From Methanogenium sp. (GTDB lineage: Archaea > Halobacteriota > Methanomicrobia > Methanomicrobiales > Methanomicrobiaceae): 33,705 nucleotides of DNA. This document shows positions 16,193-24,553 of this stretch, one piece after another. Positions within the stretch are counted from its first letter, which is position 1. Each line of letters begins with the position of its first letter. The translations under genes and the position numbers were made by a program. The notes beneath the pieces are model-generated. The model saw only the letters and a list, made by a program, of their open reading frames with translations. It searched no databases and was not told the DNA's origin. The DNA lies in contig JAUVCV010000031.1 in the NCBI GenBank assembly GCA_030595665.1, positions 1 to 33,705 on the forward strand, read 5' to 3'.

Positions 16193-16807
16193 TTAAATAA
16201 CCTCTTCACTCATCTCCTCGTATTTATCTTTGGTAATTATTACAATACTCATGGATTCGCCAGATGCTGAATCACGGCGAATAGCTGATCTCAGTGCCCG
16301 TTTTGCAAGGTGAACCGCTGCTTCTTCATCCATACCGGATTCATAGCGATCTTCCAGTACACCATAGGCAAACGGAGATCCTGAACCAGTTGCAACAATA
16401 TCGCTTTCCTTTGAGGCACCACCCATAGCATCTACCGAGTAAACGCTTGGGCCGCCAATATCAAATCCACCGACAAGCAGCTGGACATAATAGGGATATC
16501 CACGGTTCTGGTTCAGAACGTTCGAAAGAAGTGACGATGCTGCACCCACGGTCATATCCCGGCCACGGCGAATCTGGAACAGGTTACATTCCACCTGCAT
16601 CAGCCGGGTAAGTGTCTGTGCATCGCCTACTCCACCGGCTATTGTCATGCCAATGCGGTCTGCAATCTGATATACTTTCTTTGCTTTCTTGCTTGCAATC
16701 ATGGTGCCCATTGTGGCACGTCGTTCTGTTGCAAGCACTACACCATCCTGGAACACAAGACCTACTGTTGTAGTGCCTTTTGTTACCCCTTCTGGTAGTT
16801 CTGACAA
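16193..16807 (-). CDS. psmB: Proteasome beta subunit (204 aa)
   Basis: The propeptide MSELPEGVTKG ends in Gly followed by TTTVG, so Thr12 becomes the N-terminal nucleophile after self-processing. Counting mature Thr as 1, E17 and K33 are present, along with the GSGSPFAYGVLE and RDSASG motifs. It forms the catalytic rings of the archaeal 20S proteasome with PsmA, which is not in this window. The start is TTG, chosen because a GGAGG site lies 8 nt upstream and a TATA box about 30 bp upstream, and because it gives the usual short propeptide. fttA follows by 47 bp. Confidence 0.96.
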   Translation of the reverse strand: MSELPEGVTKGTTTVGLVFQDGVVLATERRATMGTMIASKKAKKVYQIADRIGMTIAGGVGDAQTLTRLMQVECNLFQIRRGRDMTVGAASSLLSNVLNQNRGYPYYVQLLVGGFDIGGPSVYSVDAMGGASKESDIVATGSGSPFAYGVLEDRYESGMDEEAAVHLAKRALRSAIRRDSASGESMSIVIITKDKYEEMSEEVI

Positions 16808-16832
16808 TTTACAATCCTCCGATCAAAAGTAC

Positions 16833-16842
16833 GCTATATAAG
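16833..16842 (-). promoter_or_regulatory. TATA box upstream of psmB
   Basis: On the - strand CTTATATAGCG lies about 30 bp before the TTG start. A GGAGG ribosome-binding site is at 16816-16820, between the box and the gene, so a short 5' leader is expected. Confidence 0.6.
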
Positions 16843-16904
16843 GGAGTAAAAGCGCTTAGGTATAGAACGCGCCATTCTTTCATAAAGGTATTGGATATTT
16901 TTTA

Positions 16905-16919
16905 TGAAAAATTCAAAAA
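16905..16919 (-). terminator. Double T5 tract after the CBS gene
   Basis: On the - strand ATTTTTGAATTTTTC lies about 25-40 bp after the CBS-protein stop. It separates that transcript from psmB. Confidence 0.45.
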
Positions 16920-16942
16920 TCTATACTGAAATGAAGAAGATA

Positions 16943-17785
16943 TTACTCTTCTTCAATAATTACACGAATTAATTCGCGGTCATAGAGCATAGAGACCATC
17001 TTGCGGTCTCCGTTGATGACAGGGAGCTGATCCACCCGTGCACGTTTCATTTTAAGTGCACAGTCACTGACTTCCGCATTCAGAGGGACGGCAACAACTT
17101 CCTTTACCATTACCTCCTTTACGGGTTTGTCAGGAAGCTGAACCTTGGAGATACCATATGATATGGTATGGGTATCACGGATTGATTCCCAGGTCCATTC
17201 ATCGTCATCAGTGCCGTTTGAGAAGTCACTCACTTCAACACTGTCTTCGATACTTGAATTACGGATTAAATCCCGTTCTGAAATGATACCGGTCAGCTGG
17301 CCACGTTCATTCAGGATAGGCACTGCATCATATCCGGACATCTCCATTATTCTGCCGACAAGGGGCAGAGGTGTCTCTTCCCAGGCTGCAAAGGTGTGGG
17401 CACTGAATTTGTGGCGGATTTCATCTGTTATCTTCATGCGGGCGATAGCACCGACGATATCTGAGATACTGATAAGGCCGACCATCTCGCCTCCTTCAAT
17501 AACAGGCAGACGGCGGAAATTATCTTTCACCAGTATTGCCGCTGCAGCCTGAATTGTTATATCAGGAGTGATGGTAACAGGATCCGGTGTCATCAGAAGC
17601 CCAAGCTGCATTTCGTCAGGCTTTCTGAGCATATCTTTCCGGGTGATGATTCCAACGAGGACTCCCTCTTTCAGGACAGGTACACCACTAATGCCGGTTC
17701 GTTTCAGAATCCTGAGAACATCATCTCTGTTTCCCGGGATTTCGACGCAGACAACCTCTGTTGTCATCACGTCGCGAACGGTCAC
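16943..17785 (-). CDS. Four-CBS-domain regulatory protein (280 aa)
   Basis: The protein is built of two Bateman pairs. CBS units start near residues 1 (VRDVMTTEVVCVE), 61 (LGLLMTPDPVTITPD), about 135 (PLPLVGRIMEMSGYDAVPI) and 222 (VKEVMVKEVVAVPL). An acidic linker (NGTDDDEWTWES) lies between units 3 and 4. CBS pairs bind adenosine nucleotides and regulate attached or partner proteins; here no other domain is fused, so it is a stand-alone sensor. The GTG/ATG region lies 5 bp after the UspA-like stop, so the two are co-transcribed. The target is unknown. Confidence 0.85.
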   Translation of the reverse strand: MTVRDVMTTEVVCVEIPGNRDDVLRILKRTGISGVPVLKEGVLVGIITRKDMLRKPDEMQLGLLMTPDPVTITPDITIQAAAAILVKDNFRRLPVIEGGEMVGLISISDIVGAIARMKITDEIRHKFSAHTFAAWEETPLPLVGRIMEMSGYDAVPILNERGQLTGIISERDLIRNSSIEDSVEVSDFSNGTDDDEWTWESIRDTHTISYGISKVQLPDKPVKEVMVKEVVAVPLNAEVSDCALKMKRARVDQLPVINGDRKMVSMLYDRELIRVIIEEE

Positions 17786-17790
17786 CTGCG

Positions 17791-18219
17791 TTATAATCTC
17801 ACCACCAATGTACTGACAGTACTGTGGCGTACAACGTGTGTTGTTACGCTTCCAAGCAATATCTTTTCGATATCACTCTTTGCATGAGAACCAATGACAA
17901 TGAGATCAGCGTTCATTTCGGTTGCTTCAGCAATAATTTCTATTCCTGCATGACCTTTCCTCAGATGTGTCTTCAGAGTGATGCCTTCCTCTTCGCATCG
18001 CTTTTCTGCATATGAGAATATATTCAGTCCCTGATTTTCCAGCAGATTTCTGATATATTCCATATTCTGGGCTGCAGGAATATCTTCAAAAAGGCCGGTC
18101 TCAAGAACATAGACTACGTTAAGTTGTGCATTCCACACTTTTGCTTCAGTAAGTGCTGTTTCCAGAGTTTTAATACTGATTTCTGATCCATCTGCGGCAA
18201 CGAGAATATTTGTAAACAC
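17791..18219 (-). CDS. UspA-family universal stress protein (142 aa)
   Basis: The single-domain Usp fold is clear: MFTNILVAADGSE at the start, LIVIGSHAKSDIEKILLGSV at residues 106-125 and a final VVRHSTVSTLVV. The ATP-binding signature G-x2-G-x9-G-S is present as G110-x2-A113-x9-G123-S124, so the second Gly is replaced by Ala. ATP binding may be weakened, but many homologues tolerate changes here. The GTG start is supported by an AGAGGTGA site just upstream. It is followed 5 bp later by the CBS protein, a pairing seen in archaeal stress or energy-sensing operons. Confidence 0.85.
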   Translation of the reverse strand: MFTNILVAADGSEISIKTLETALTEAKVWNAQLNVVYVLETGLFEDIPAAQNMEYIRNLLENQGLNIFSYAEKRCEEEGITLKTHLRKGHAGIEIIAEATEMNADLIVIGSHAKSDIEKILLGSVTTHVVRHSTVSTLVVRL

Positions 18220-18247
18220 AGTTCACCTCTAAGAATTGCTTTATTAA

Positions 18248-19261
18248 TTATTTCAAATCGCACATTAAAAGACTTCCTTCACAGTCGCGTGGGTTGAACC
18301 GGTTTATTATTGTAGTTACCATGTTTTTTGAAAATTGTGCGTTTGAACGCGCCGTATTATACCGGATAAACCGTGCATCATTACCTTCCACAATCGAATA
18401 ATCTCTGCCGGTTATGTGCGCCCCGGCCACTGCCATCTTAAGTATTTTTTGGGAGTCTATTCCATACACATAATGACAGAATGCCATCTCTGCTGCAATA
18501 TCCGGCTGTACAAACATCACGTTATCCGTTCCCAGCATAAGTTCCACTCCTGCGTCAATCATTGCATGAACCGGTGGGTTTTGGCGGGAGGATGCAACAC
18601 CCAGTTTCCAGTTTGAACGGGGGCATATTGCAACCGGAATGCCTGCATCAGCGATGTTCGTTATCTGTGCGGGGGTTGCATGCGTGCAGTGAATCAGCAC
18701 GTCAGGATCAAGTGACAGGGCGGTATCCACATCGCGGCTGTCTTTTTCTCCGGCATGAATGGCAATTTTTTTGCCGTTTGCTCGTGCTGTTTCGACAATG
18801 TGCGTTAATTCTTCACCGTAATGGCGGGTACTTGAAACACCCAGGCCATCACCCGCGGCCTCCCCGCCGTCTCTTCCAAAAATTGCCGAATCAAGGGAGC
18901 ACTCTCTGTTTGCTTCCTGAAGATACCGGACACCGTTTATTCCGCCTTCCCTGAAATCGGCAAACCCAAATGTTCCTGTTTGTGCCATTGTCCGTATGCT
19001 GGCATTCATTGCGTCAACACAGGTCTGAGGGGATGCCGCACGGAGCATGCGATGTTTCAGGCCATCGGGTGGTGCTACGAGGTCTCCTATTGAACCTGGT
19101 GCGTCTATGTCCATTGCAACGGTGTCACCCAGATGCGTGTGGGCATTAAAAAACCCCGGGAATATCCATACATCAGGAACCCGGGAAATTTCTTCAATGG
19201 CGGTAATTTTTCCATTGGTGACACCTATCCGGACATTTCGTTCTTCAAACTCATCTCCCAA
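18248..19261 (-). CDS. Amidohydrolase-superfamily deaminase/hydrolase, 5' end uncertain
   Basis: Metal and catalytic motifs are in order: NAHTH (H41, H43), IHAGE (H169, E172), HCTH (H191, H194) and GTDN (D246). This is the subtype III pattern shared with cytosine/adenosine/S-adenosylhomocysteine deaminases and TrzA/AtzA-like enzymes. The substrate is unknown, and a purine or methylthioadenosine-type role is only possible. The open frame starts at a TTG, but that omits the first beta-strand. Upstream, another frame encodes EHIFEGKALFG, which looks like that missing strand and would join if the T5 run at 19260-19264 were T4. A frameshift, real or from sequencing, is suspected. UspA follows by 28 bp. 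Confidence 0.82.
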   Translation of the reverse strand: MGDEFEERNVRIGVTNGKITAIEEISRVPDVWIFPGFFNAHTHLGDTVAMDIDAPGSIGDLVAPPDGLKHRMLRAASPQTCVDAMNASIRTMAQTGTFGFADFREGGINGVRYLQEANRECSLDSAIFGRDGGEAAGDGLGVSSTRHYGEELTHIVETARANGKKIAIHAGEKDSRDVDTALSLDPDVLIHCTHATPAQITNIADAGIPVAICPRSNWKLGVASSRQNPPVHAMIDAGVELMLGTDNVMFVQPDIAAEMAFCHYVYGIDSQKILKMAVAGAHITGRDYSIVEGNDARFIRYNTARSNAQFSKNMVTTIINRFNPRDCEGSLLMCDLK

Positions 19262-19312
19262 AAGTGCCTTTCCCTCAAATATGTGTTCAGAGTTCAGTGA
19301 TTGTCACCTTCT

Positions 19313-19325
19313 CATATTAAATATG
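19313..19325. promoter_or_regulatory. Shared bidirectional TATA element
   Basis: ATATTAAATATGC reads as a TATA box on both strands. It lies about 20-30 bp before the secG ATG at 19346 and a similar distance before the amidohydrolase 5' region, so both transcripts are probably leaderless or nearly so. Confidence 0.5.
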
Positions 19326-19345
19326 CTAAAATTCAATTGTACTGC

Positions 19346-19504
19346 ATGGCAAAAAAGAGTGGTGGAAGACTTGTATCCTCAGCGGGTCTTGTCACATACT
19401 ATGACAGTGAAGATCGCAGGGCAATTCATATTAATCCGACAACGGTAATGATTGTCGCCGGAGTAGTTGCTCTTCTGACCGTCGTTATGAATCTGTTATA
19501 TTAA
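19346..19504 (+). CDS. secG: Protein translocase subunit Sec61-beta (SecG), 52 aa
   Basis: The 52-residue product begins MAKKSGGRLVSSAGLVTYYD, continues EDRRAIHINPTTVM and ends in a single membrane helix (residues about 33-51). The soluble N-terminus with SSAGL..YYDSED and the one C-terminal helix are diagnostic of archaeal Sec61-beta, the small tail-anchored subunit of the SecYE translocon. It is driven by the divergent TATA element just upstream. Its TAA stop overlaps the stop of cofE, which converges from the right. Confidence 0.92.
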   Translation: MAKKSGGRLVSSAGLVTYYDSEDRRAIHINPTTVMIVAGVVALLTVVMNLLY

Positions 19505-20247
19505 TAATTATTTTTTTTCATTGCTTTTCGGGTAATATCCTCTTCTGCCGTGAAATACAGGGTGTCGTGCCCTTCCCAGGCGGGAGCATTTCTACAGATA
19601 ACAGCAGGGACACCGCGATTGCTTTCACCCATGACAAAATTTGCCATACCTGCGATTTCGTCAACAACTGCTTCTTCGGTGATTTCAAGCACATGGCCAA
19701 AGAGATCAGTGTCTCCGCGGTAATCCTGAATGGCGGGCATTCCACTCCATCCGATAGCAACGCCGGTCTGTCCTCTCCTGAATGAACGGCCACAGGTGTC
19801 TGTTAAGATAACGCGGATATTTTTGCCGGTGATTTTTGTTATTTCTTCACGGATTTCTGCTGCTGCCTCCATTGGCTTTGGCGGCAGCACAATTATCCGT
19901 CCGTCTTCCACATTGGAATGGTCAATACCTGCCCGTACACCAACATGTCCGTGCGGCAGGGAACAGAGAATAAACGGATAATCGATAATGATATCATCGG
20001 CTTCGTCAAGAACAGCCTGAATAAAACGGGGGTCTTCACCACACTTTTCAGCGATTTCATCTGCACGCTTAGATGGTATGATTTCTGCAAGATTCCGTAA
20101 ATATCCTTTTGATTTGGAATATGCGGATGTTGCAACACATAAAATATCATTCTCTTCAATTGACAGACAATCAGCAATGAATGCAGGAAGATTGTCTCCT
20201 GGCTGAACAATGGGTATCCCCTCTACCGGAATGATTTCAATTGTCAT
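19501..20247 (-). CDS. cofE: Coenzyme F420-0:L-glutamate ligase CofE (248 aa)
   Basis: CofE adds one or two glutamates to F420-0 using GTP, finishing the deazaflavin hydride carrier of methanogens. The sequence shows the family landmarks: VEGIPIVQPGDNL at the start, ILCVATSAYSKSKG in place of the usual VV(A/S)xKxVSxAEG strand, HGHVGVRAGIDHSN and ILTDTCGRSFRRGQTGVAIG, which contributes nucleotide and metal binding, then GYGD-like DYRGDTDLFG. Length matches the roughly 250-residue archaeal form, with no fused FbiB-type reductase domain. It is convergent with secG, sharing 4 bp at the stops. Confidence 0.95.
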   Translation of the reverse strand: MTIEIIPVEGIPIVQPGDNLPAFIADCLSIEENDILCVATSAYSKSKGYLRNLAEIIPSKRADEIAEKCGEDPRFIQAVLDEADDIIIDYPFILCSLPHGHVGVRAGIDHSNVEDGRIIVLPPKPMEAAAEIREEITKITGKNIRVILTDTCGRSFRRGQTGVAIGWSGMPAIQDYRGDTDLFGHVLEITEEAVVDEIAGMANFVMGESNRGVPAVICRNAPAWEGHDTLYFTAEEDITRKAMKKNNY

Positions 20248-20364
20248 TAATCAATAATCAGTTTTGTACATAAAAAATGATATGGATATATTCTCTCCGG
20301 CTTATGGAATACATTTTCGTAAAAAGATTAATAGTGTGTCGGATAGATTAGCGATATGTAAGAA

Positions 20365-20637
20365 ATGTATCTTATTATCCGCTGCCAGAACTGTGGGACG
20401 TTTGCCTATATTGATCCGTTTCAGAACTGGAAGCTCTGCCCGGTCTGTGGGGAAATAATGCAGCGAGGGAGTGTTCCGGAGTATCTTGAAGTGAAAGACC
20501 ATCACGAAGCCGATGCAGTGATTGCTGAACTGGAGCGATACCTGTATCTGAATAACAGGACGGATCTGACCCGGGATGAGACCAGAACACTGCGTGCAGC
20601 GTATGTACAGCGAGTTGGCAGTGGCACATTCAGGTAA
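20365..20637 (+). CDS. DUF1922 zinc-ribbon protein (90 aa)
   Basis: The N-terminus (MYLIIRCQNCGTFAYID, WKLCPVCGE) carries two CxxC pairs, C7/C10 and C25/C28, forming a rubredoxin-like zinc ribbon as in the archaeal DUF1922 family. A charged helical tail (DHHEADAVIAELERYLYL) follows. Function is unknown; the ribbon suggests binding to nucleic acid or protein. The ATG start is immediately preceded by AAGA. The gene converges with the fwd operon, only 4 bp separating the stops. Confidence 0.78.
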   Translation: MYLIIRCQNCGTFAYIDPFQNWKLCPVCGEIMQRGSVPEYLEVKDHHEADAVIAELERYLYLNNRTDLTRDETRTLRAAYVQRVGSGTFR

Positions 20638-20641
20638 GAGA

Positions 20642-20794
20642 CTATAACCACGGTTTTCCGCATCCGGGACAGATTATGGTCACCTGGCGGCCACAATAAG
20701 GACAGTAGGGTCCTTTTCTCTCATGATAGATGAGCGCCCGGCCACAGTTTTTACAATGAATGTCCACCGTGTATCCACAACTATGTGTTAACAT
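20642..20794 (-). CDS. Cysteine-rich 50-aa protein coupled to fwdC
   Basis: Its ATG overlaps the fwdC stop as TAATG, a hallmark of translational coupling. The peptide MLTHSCGYTVDIHCKNCGRA, then YCPYCGRQVTIICPGCGKPWL, has seven cysteines: C6 and three CxxC pairs (C14/C17, C31/C34, C42/C45). The spacing fits one or two zinc ribbons, or conceivably an Fe-S site. It is the last gene of the eha-fwd run. A role as a small zinc accessory or assembly protein for formylmethanofuran dehydrogenase is inferred from position alone. The frame is shorter than usual annotation limits, so it is easily missed. Confidence 0.72.
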   Translation of the reverse strand: MLTHSCGYTVDIHCKNCGRALIYHERKGPYCPYCGRQVTIICPGCGKPWL

Positions 20795-21567
20795 TAATCC
20801 ATATATTTGCAGTTCACCACATAAATTGTTCCCAACCCCCGAGACGTATAATCCCCTGAAAAACGGGTGACCGTAACATCGTCAATGGTTGTCGGGCCTT
20901 CATTTCTGAATGTCGGGAGCATATCATATGCCGTCCCGAAAACCCTGCACTCTCCGCCGGCCATATTGCCGCAGGGACGGGAACAGTCACCCATAATGGT
21001 CAGACGTCCGTCTTTGATATCAACGCCGGGCATATCCCCTGCGTTTCCATGAATAATGATTTCTCCTCCTGCCAGTGTTTCTCCGGCAAAATCTCCTGCA
21101 TTACCCATGATTTCAATGAGTCCGCCTCTCATGCCCTTCTTTTCACCGCGATATCCTGAACCGGCATAGTCCATGGCATTGCCATGACAGATAATCTTCC
21201 CGCCATGCATCTCACGGCCAAGCCAGGAGTCAGCATTCCCCCGTATTTCTATCAGTCCTCCACTCATGAAATTTCCGCAATGCATCCCGATATCGTGTTC
21301 GATGATTATTTTGCCCCCGTCCATGTATTCTCCGACCCGTTTAATATGCGAACTGTCACCGCGGATGGTAATTTCAACCTGTTCTGCAGATTTTGCATTT
21401 CCGTCTTTTCGTACGTGAAAGATATCTGTTAAGTCCAGTTCTTTATTGCCTTTCCAGACGTGAAATTCACGTTCCGGGTCAAGAAAATTTTTGGGTGTGA
21501 TACATTCTGCTTCAATCGGGAGATTCGGTTTCAGCTGTTCTTTTACTTCAAGAATTACCCTCATCAT
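20794..21567 (-). CDS. fwdC: Formylmethanofuran dehydrogenase subunit C
   Basis: The 257-residue protein has an N-terminal part (VILEVKEQLKPNLPIEAECI) and then a right-handed beta-helix of GxxGxxxG-type turns: GGLIEIRGNADSWLG, GGKIICHGNAMDYAG, GGLIEIMGNAGDFAG, GGEIIIHGNAGDMPG. This matches FwdC and the related glutamate synthase alpha-domain fold. Subunit C is a scaffold of the Fwd complex that binds subunits A and B. It overlaps fwdA by 4 bp (ATGA) upstream and the small cysteine protein by 1 base downstream. Confidence 0.95.
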   Translation of the reverse strand: MMRVILEVKEQLKPNLPIEAECITPKNFLDPEREFHVWKGNKELDLTDIFHVRKDGNAKSAEQVEITIRGDSSHIKRVGEYMDGGKIIIEHDIGMHCGNFMSGGLIEIRGNADSWLGREMHGGKIICHGNAMDYAGSGYRGEKKGMRGGLIEIMGNAGDFAGETLAGGEIIIHGNAGDMPGVDIKDGRLTIMGDCSRPCGNMAGGECRVFGTAYDMLPTFRNEGPTTIDDVTVTRFSGDYTSRGLGTIYVVNCKYMD

Positions 21568-23264
21568 ATGGACGCCTCCGTCTCCATACAGACATTACGG
21601 CCGATATACTCTTCACCGATCGGATAATTTGCCATTCGTATGGAGTAATAACGGTTAAAATCATCAATAAATGTGGAGTCTGTCGACATGTCGTATTTCG
21701 GAGACACATGTGGTTTCACCCAGTATGTTGCATGATTTCCTTCAGGGGTGCATGTGCCTCTCCGGCAGACGACCTCTCCTCTCTTGATGGTGTACTCCGT
21801 CGATGAAAATCCATTGATGATACGTTCATAGTCCCGCGTCGGGTCTGTTGTGGCAACGTCAATCGGATAGATGGCAATGTCTGCTTCTGCACCCTCTCCG
21901 AGGTATCCTTTTCCATAGTCAACAAGACCCAGTGCACGTGCCTGTGCCGAACGGGTCATGATGGCGATCTCATTCCAGGTCAGTTCACGTTCAAGTGAAG
22001 GAAGAATAACCCGTTTACCGGTTGATTTATGGAGTGTTGCAAATTCCTTATCCCGGTACTCTTTGCTCATCAAAAGTGCCATTACTTCCGGATATTTGAC
22101 AAATGGTGCACCGTTGGGGTTATCGGTTGCAAGAATACATCGCCACGGGTCATCAACCAGGAGACCAAGTTCAAGGCCGATTGACCACATAATAGCATTG
22201 ACCAGATTCTTCTTTTTGTACTGAACAGGAATAACGCCTGACCCCGTCTCCATTTCAACGTCATGATTACTCCACTTGTTATGATACAGGCGATAGAGAT
22301 TGAATTCCATCGGGCCGTCTGCGGTCATGGTTGTTGTTTTGCCAAACATCACCTGTCCGGTATCAATCACAATGTGTGGTTTGTCATTCACCGAACGGGC
22401 GATATCTTCTGCTTTTGAACAGAAATCTTTCCAGGATGAACCCCCGTATGAATGGAACTGCACATGCGTTGAATACAGTGACTGCCGCTTGTCGTTGAGG
22501 TCGGGAATGGCATCGTAGGTATCAAGCGTGCACATATAATTGCCTGGTTTTCCCAGATTATTACAGTGCAGGTGGACGGAATGAGGCAGGTTGAGCATCT
22601 CATTTGCCTCAATCATCTTCACAATGATTTCACGCGGCGTGATACCGAAACGGGGAATCGGTTCATTGATGCAGGAAACATCCTTGCCGAACCCCCATGC
22701 TTCTGTCCCGCCCGGATTTGTCAGTTTGACACCAAACCCTTTTGATGCCGAGAGGTACCATGCGAGGACTCCCGCGAGCCGTTTGATGTCCCCGTCCTGA
22801 ATTGCCTGGAGTGCAAACCAGTTTCCATCAAAGAGAGTGTTTGCCAGGCAGTCCTGCAGGGGCGTGTACCTGAACTCCTCATGGGTGTGGCGTGCCTCCA
22901 TGGGCGCCATGGCACCTTCAAGGAGGGTCGTGTATCCCATTTTGGCATAGCGGTAACTGTTCCCGTAGGTTGTTGGTACACTGTAGCCGGCTGTTGCATG
23001 CATGTCTCCTTTTCGTGACGTACGGCCGGCACGCATATCCTCCGGGCTCATGTATCTGCCAAAATTGACTTTTGTTCCACTGAAATGGGTGTGCGAATCA
23101 ATCCCGCCGGGGAGTGTCAGCATTCCCTGTGCGTCAATCACTTCGTCAGGATTTTTCACATCATCGACAATTTTCCCGTCACGAACGGCAATATCCATCG
23201 TCTCGCCGTTGATGTTCTGAATCGGATCGATGACGTAGGCATTTTTTATCAGGAGTGTCTTCAT
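21564..23264 (-). CDS. fwdA: Formylmethanofuran dehydrogenase subunit A (amidohydrolase)
   Basis: Subunit A condenses the formate made by subunit B with methanofuran in a binuclear zinc site, reached by an internal tunnel. The 566 residues have the amidohydrolase landmarks GGIDSHTHFSG (H58, H60), HSVHLHCNNLG, HVQFHSYGGSSW and the catalytic Asp in ILATDNPNGAPF. VKLTNPGGTEAWG contains the likely carboxylated metal-bridging Lys. Length is typical. The ATG overlaps the fwdB stop by 4 bp. Whether the partner metal is tungsten or molybdenum cannot be told from this subunit. Confidence 0.96.
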   Translation of the reverse strand: MKTLLIKNAYVIDPIQNINGETMDIAVRDGKIVDDVKNPDEVIDAQGMLTLPGGIDSHTHFSGTKVNFGRYMSPEDMRAGRTSRKGDMHATAGYSVPTTYGNSYRYAKMGYTTLLEGAMAPMEARHTHEEFRYTPLQDCLANTLFDGNWFALQAIQDGDIKRLAGVLAWYLSASKGFGVKLTNPGGTEAWGFGKDVSCINEPIPRFGITPREIIVKMIEANEMLNLPHSVHLHCNNLGKPGNYMCTLDTYDAIPDLNDKRQSLYSTHVQFHSYGGSSWKDFCSKAEDIARSVNDKPHIVIDTGQVMFGKTTTMTADGPMEFNLYRLYHNKWSNHDVEMETGSGVIPVQYKKKNLVNAIMWSIGLELGLLVDDPWRCILATDNPNGAPFVKYPEVMALLMSKEYRDKEFATLHKSTGKRVILPSLERELTWNEIAIMTRSAQARALGLVDYGKGYLGEGAEADIAIYPIDVATTDPTRDYERIINGFSSTEYTIKRGEVVCRRGTCTPEGNHATYWVKPHVSPKYDMSTDSTFIDDFNRYYSIRMANYPIGEEYIGRNVCMETEASI

Positions 23265-24553
23265 AAGCCTTTCACCTCAAGCATTATATCATAAATCCGG
23301 GTGAGAATTTCTGTGTCAGAGGGATAGTCTGAATCGATTGCTTTTTTGACTTTCAGGGGGACGCCATCCATCCGGTATGCTGTTCCTTCTGCATCAATCC
23401 CTGTTACCGCGACCGGTATCTGGAGGTCTGCAAGGGTGGTGGTCATTGTCTGGAACGGATCGATGACGATCATGGGGATATCACGCAATTGCTCCACACA
23501 TGAATGGGGGAAATGGGCCGCCGGATCGCTTCCGACGATCATGCAGGCATCACACTCCTTGCGTGCGAGAATATCAACAGCTGTTGTCTCTCCGGGATTG
23601 TAGAAGGCAACACCCCGGCAGAAGTCAACCGCATAGGGGTAGCCGGTCATCCATGACATCACTTCATTTGCCCCGTAGACATTCCAGTGTCCCCGCATGG
23701 GGGTGAGGGTAAATTTGGTGTGCCGGTTTAAGTCATCAACAAATTCGATAGCATTTCGGACATTTTTGTATTTTCCTTTGGCCATCGTGAGGCCGACACC
23801 GAAGAATAACGCACCAAATTTACAGGTCTTACACATCTCTGCTACCTGTATGAGCTGTGTTTTCGTCACCCCTGCCACTGAATCCGGTATCATGTCACCT
23901 TTTCCACGGAGAATTGCCCGCAGAGAGGAGAGTACCGCATAATCCCCACCCGGTTTGATACGGATGAATTCATCGGCGACATTTGATGTTTCGGTCTCCC
24001 GCACATCGACAACAATGACTTTCCGGTTTCTGAATGCATTGTCCAGAAAGTAGCCGTCTGCATAGGTGGTATATCGGCTCATATGCCGGGGGTGGGCCTC
24101 AATAGGATTACATCCCCAGTAGATGATGAGGTCGGCACGGTTCTTTACCTGACCCAGGGTACAGCCGGGGTGGCCGACTTCCTGAATGGCGAGAATGGAC
24201 GGCCCGTGGCAGACGGATGTGGTGCTGTCAATCACACCGCCCAGAATTTCGTTCATATGGACGCCGACGCACTGTGCTTCTCCGTGCGTCCCGGACCAGC
24301 CAAAGAGAAGCGGCCGGTCTGCATCCAGTAAGATGTCAACGGCGGTGTCTATCGCTTCATCGTAGGTGATGTCAACCCATTTGCCGTCAACTTTCTTTAT
24401 GGGGTTTTTCAACCGGTTTTTCCCCAGAAATTTTGCGTTTCCGATAGCGCAGCAGTTATCGGTTGCAACAATTTCGCCATTTTCAATTTCCAGTGTGACG
24501 TCATCACAGAGACACCCGCAGAAGGGGCAGACCATATCCTTAATTTCCTGCAT
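23261..24553 (-). CDS. fwdB: Formylmethanofuran dehydrogenase subunit B (W/Mo-pterin)
   Basis: Subunit B reduces CO2 to formate with electrons from the polyferredoxin, at a tungsto- or molybdopterin site. The N-terminal [4Fe-4S] motif is CPFCGCLCDD with C9, C12 and C16, plus a later CC pair. The metal ligand is Cys115 in TTSVCHGPS, encoded by a normal Cys codon rather than UGA for selenocysteine. I place the start at the ATG at 24553 because a GGAGG site lies 8 nt before it. An upstream GTG at 24562 is in frame but lies inside that site. The 3' end of fwdD overlaps by 14 bp. Confidence 0.95.
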   Translation of the reverse strand: MQEIKDMVCPFCGCLCDDVTLEIENGEIVATDNCCAIGNAKFLGKNRLKNPIKKVDGKWVDITYDEAIDTAVDILLDADRPLLFGWSGTHGEAQCVGVHMNEILGGVIDSTTSVCHGPSILAIQEVGHPGCTLGQVKNRADLIIYWGCNPIEAHPRHMSRYTTYADGYFLDNAFRNRKVIVVDVRETETSNVADEFIRIKPGGDYAVLSSLRAILRGKGDMIPDSVAGVTKTQLIQVAEMCKTCKFGALFFGVGLTMAKGKYKNVRNAIEFVDDLNRHTKFTLTPMRGHWNVYGANEVMSWMTGYPYAVDFCRGVAFYNPGETTAVDILARKECDACMIVGSDPAAHFPHSCVEQLRDIPMIVIDPFQTMTTTLADLQIPVAVTGIDAEGTAYRMDGVPLKVKKAIDSDYPSDTEILTRIYDIMLEVKGL

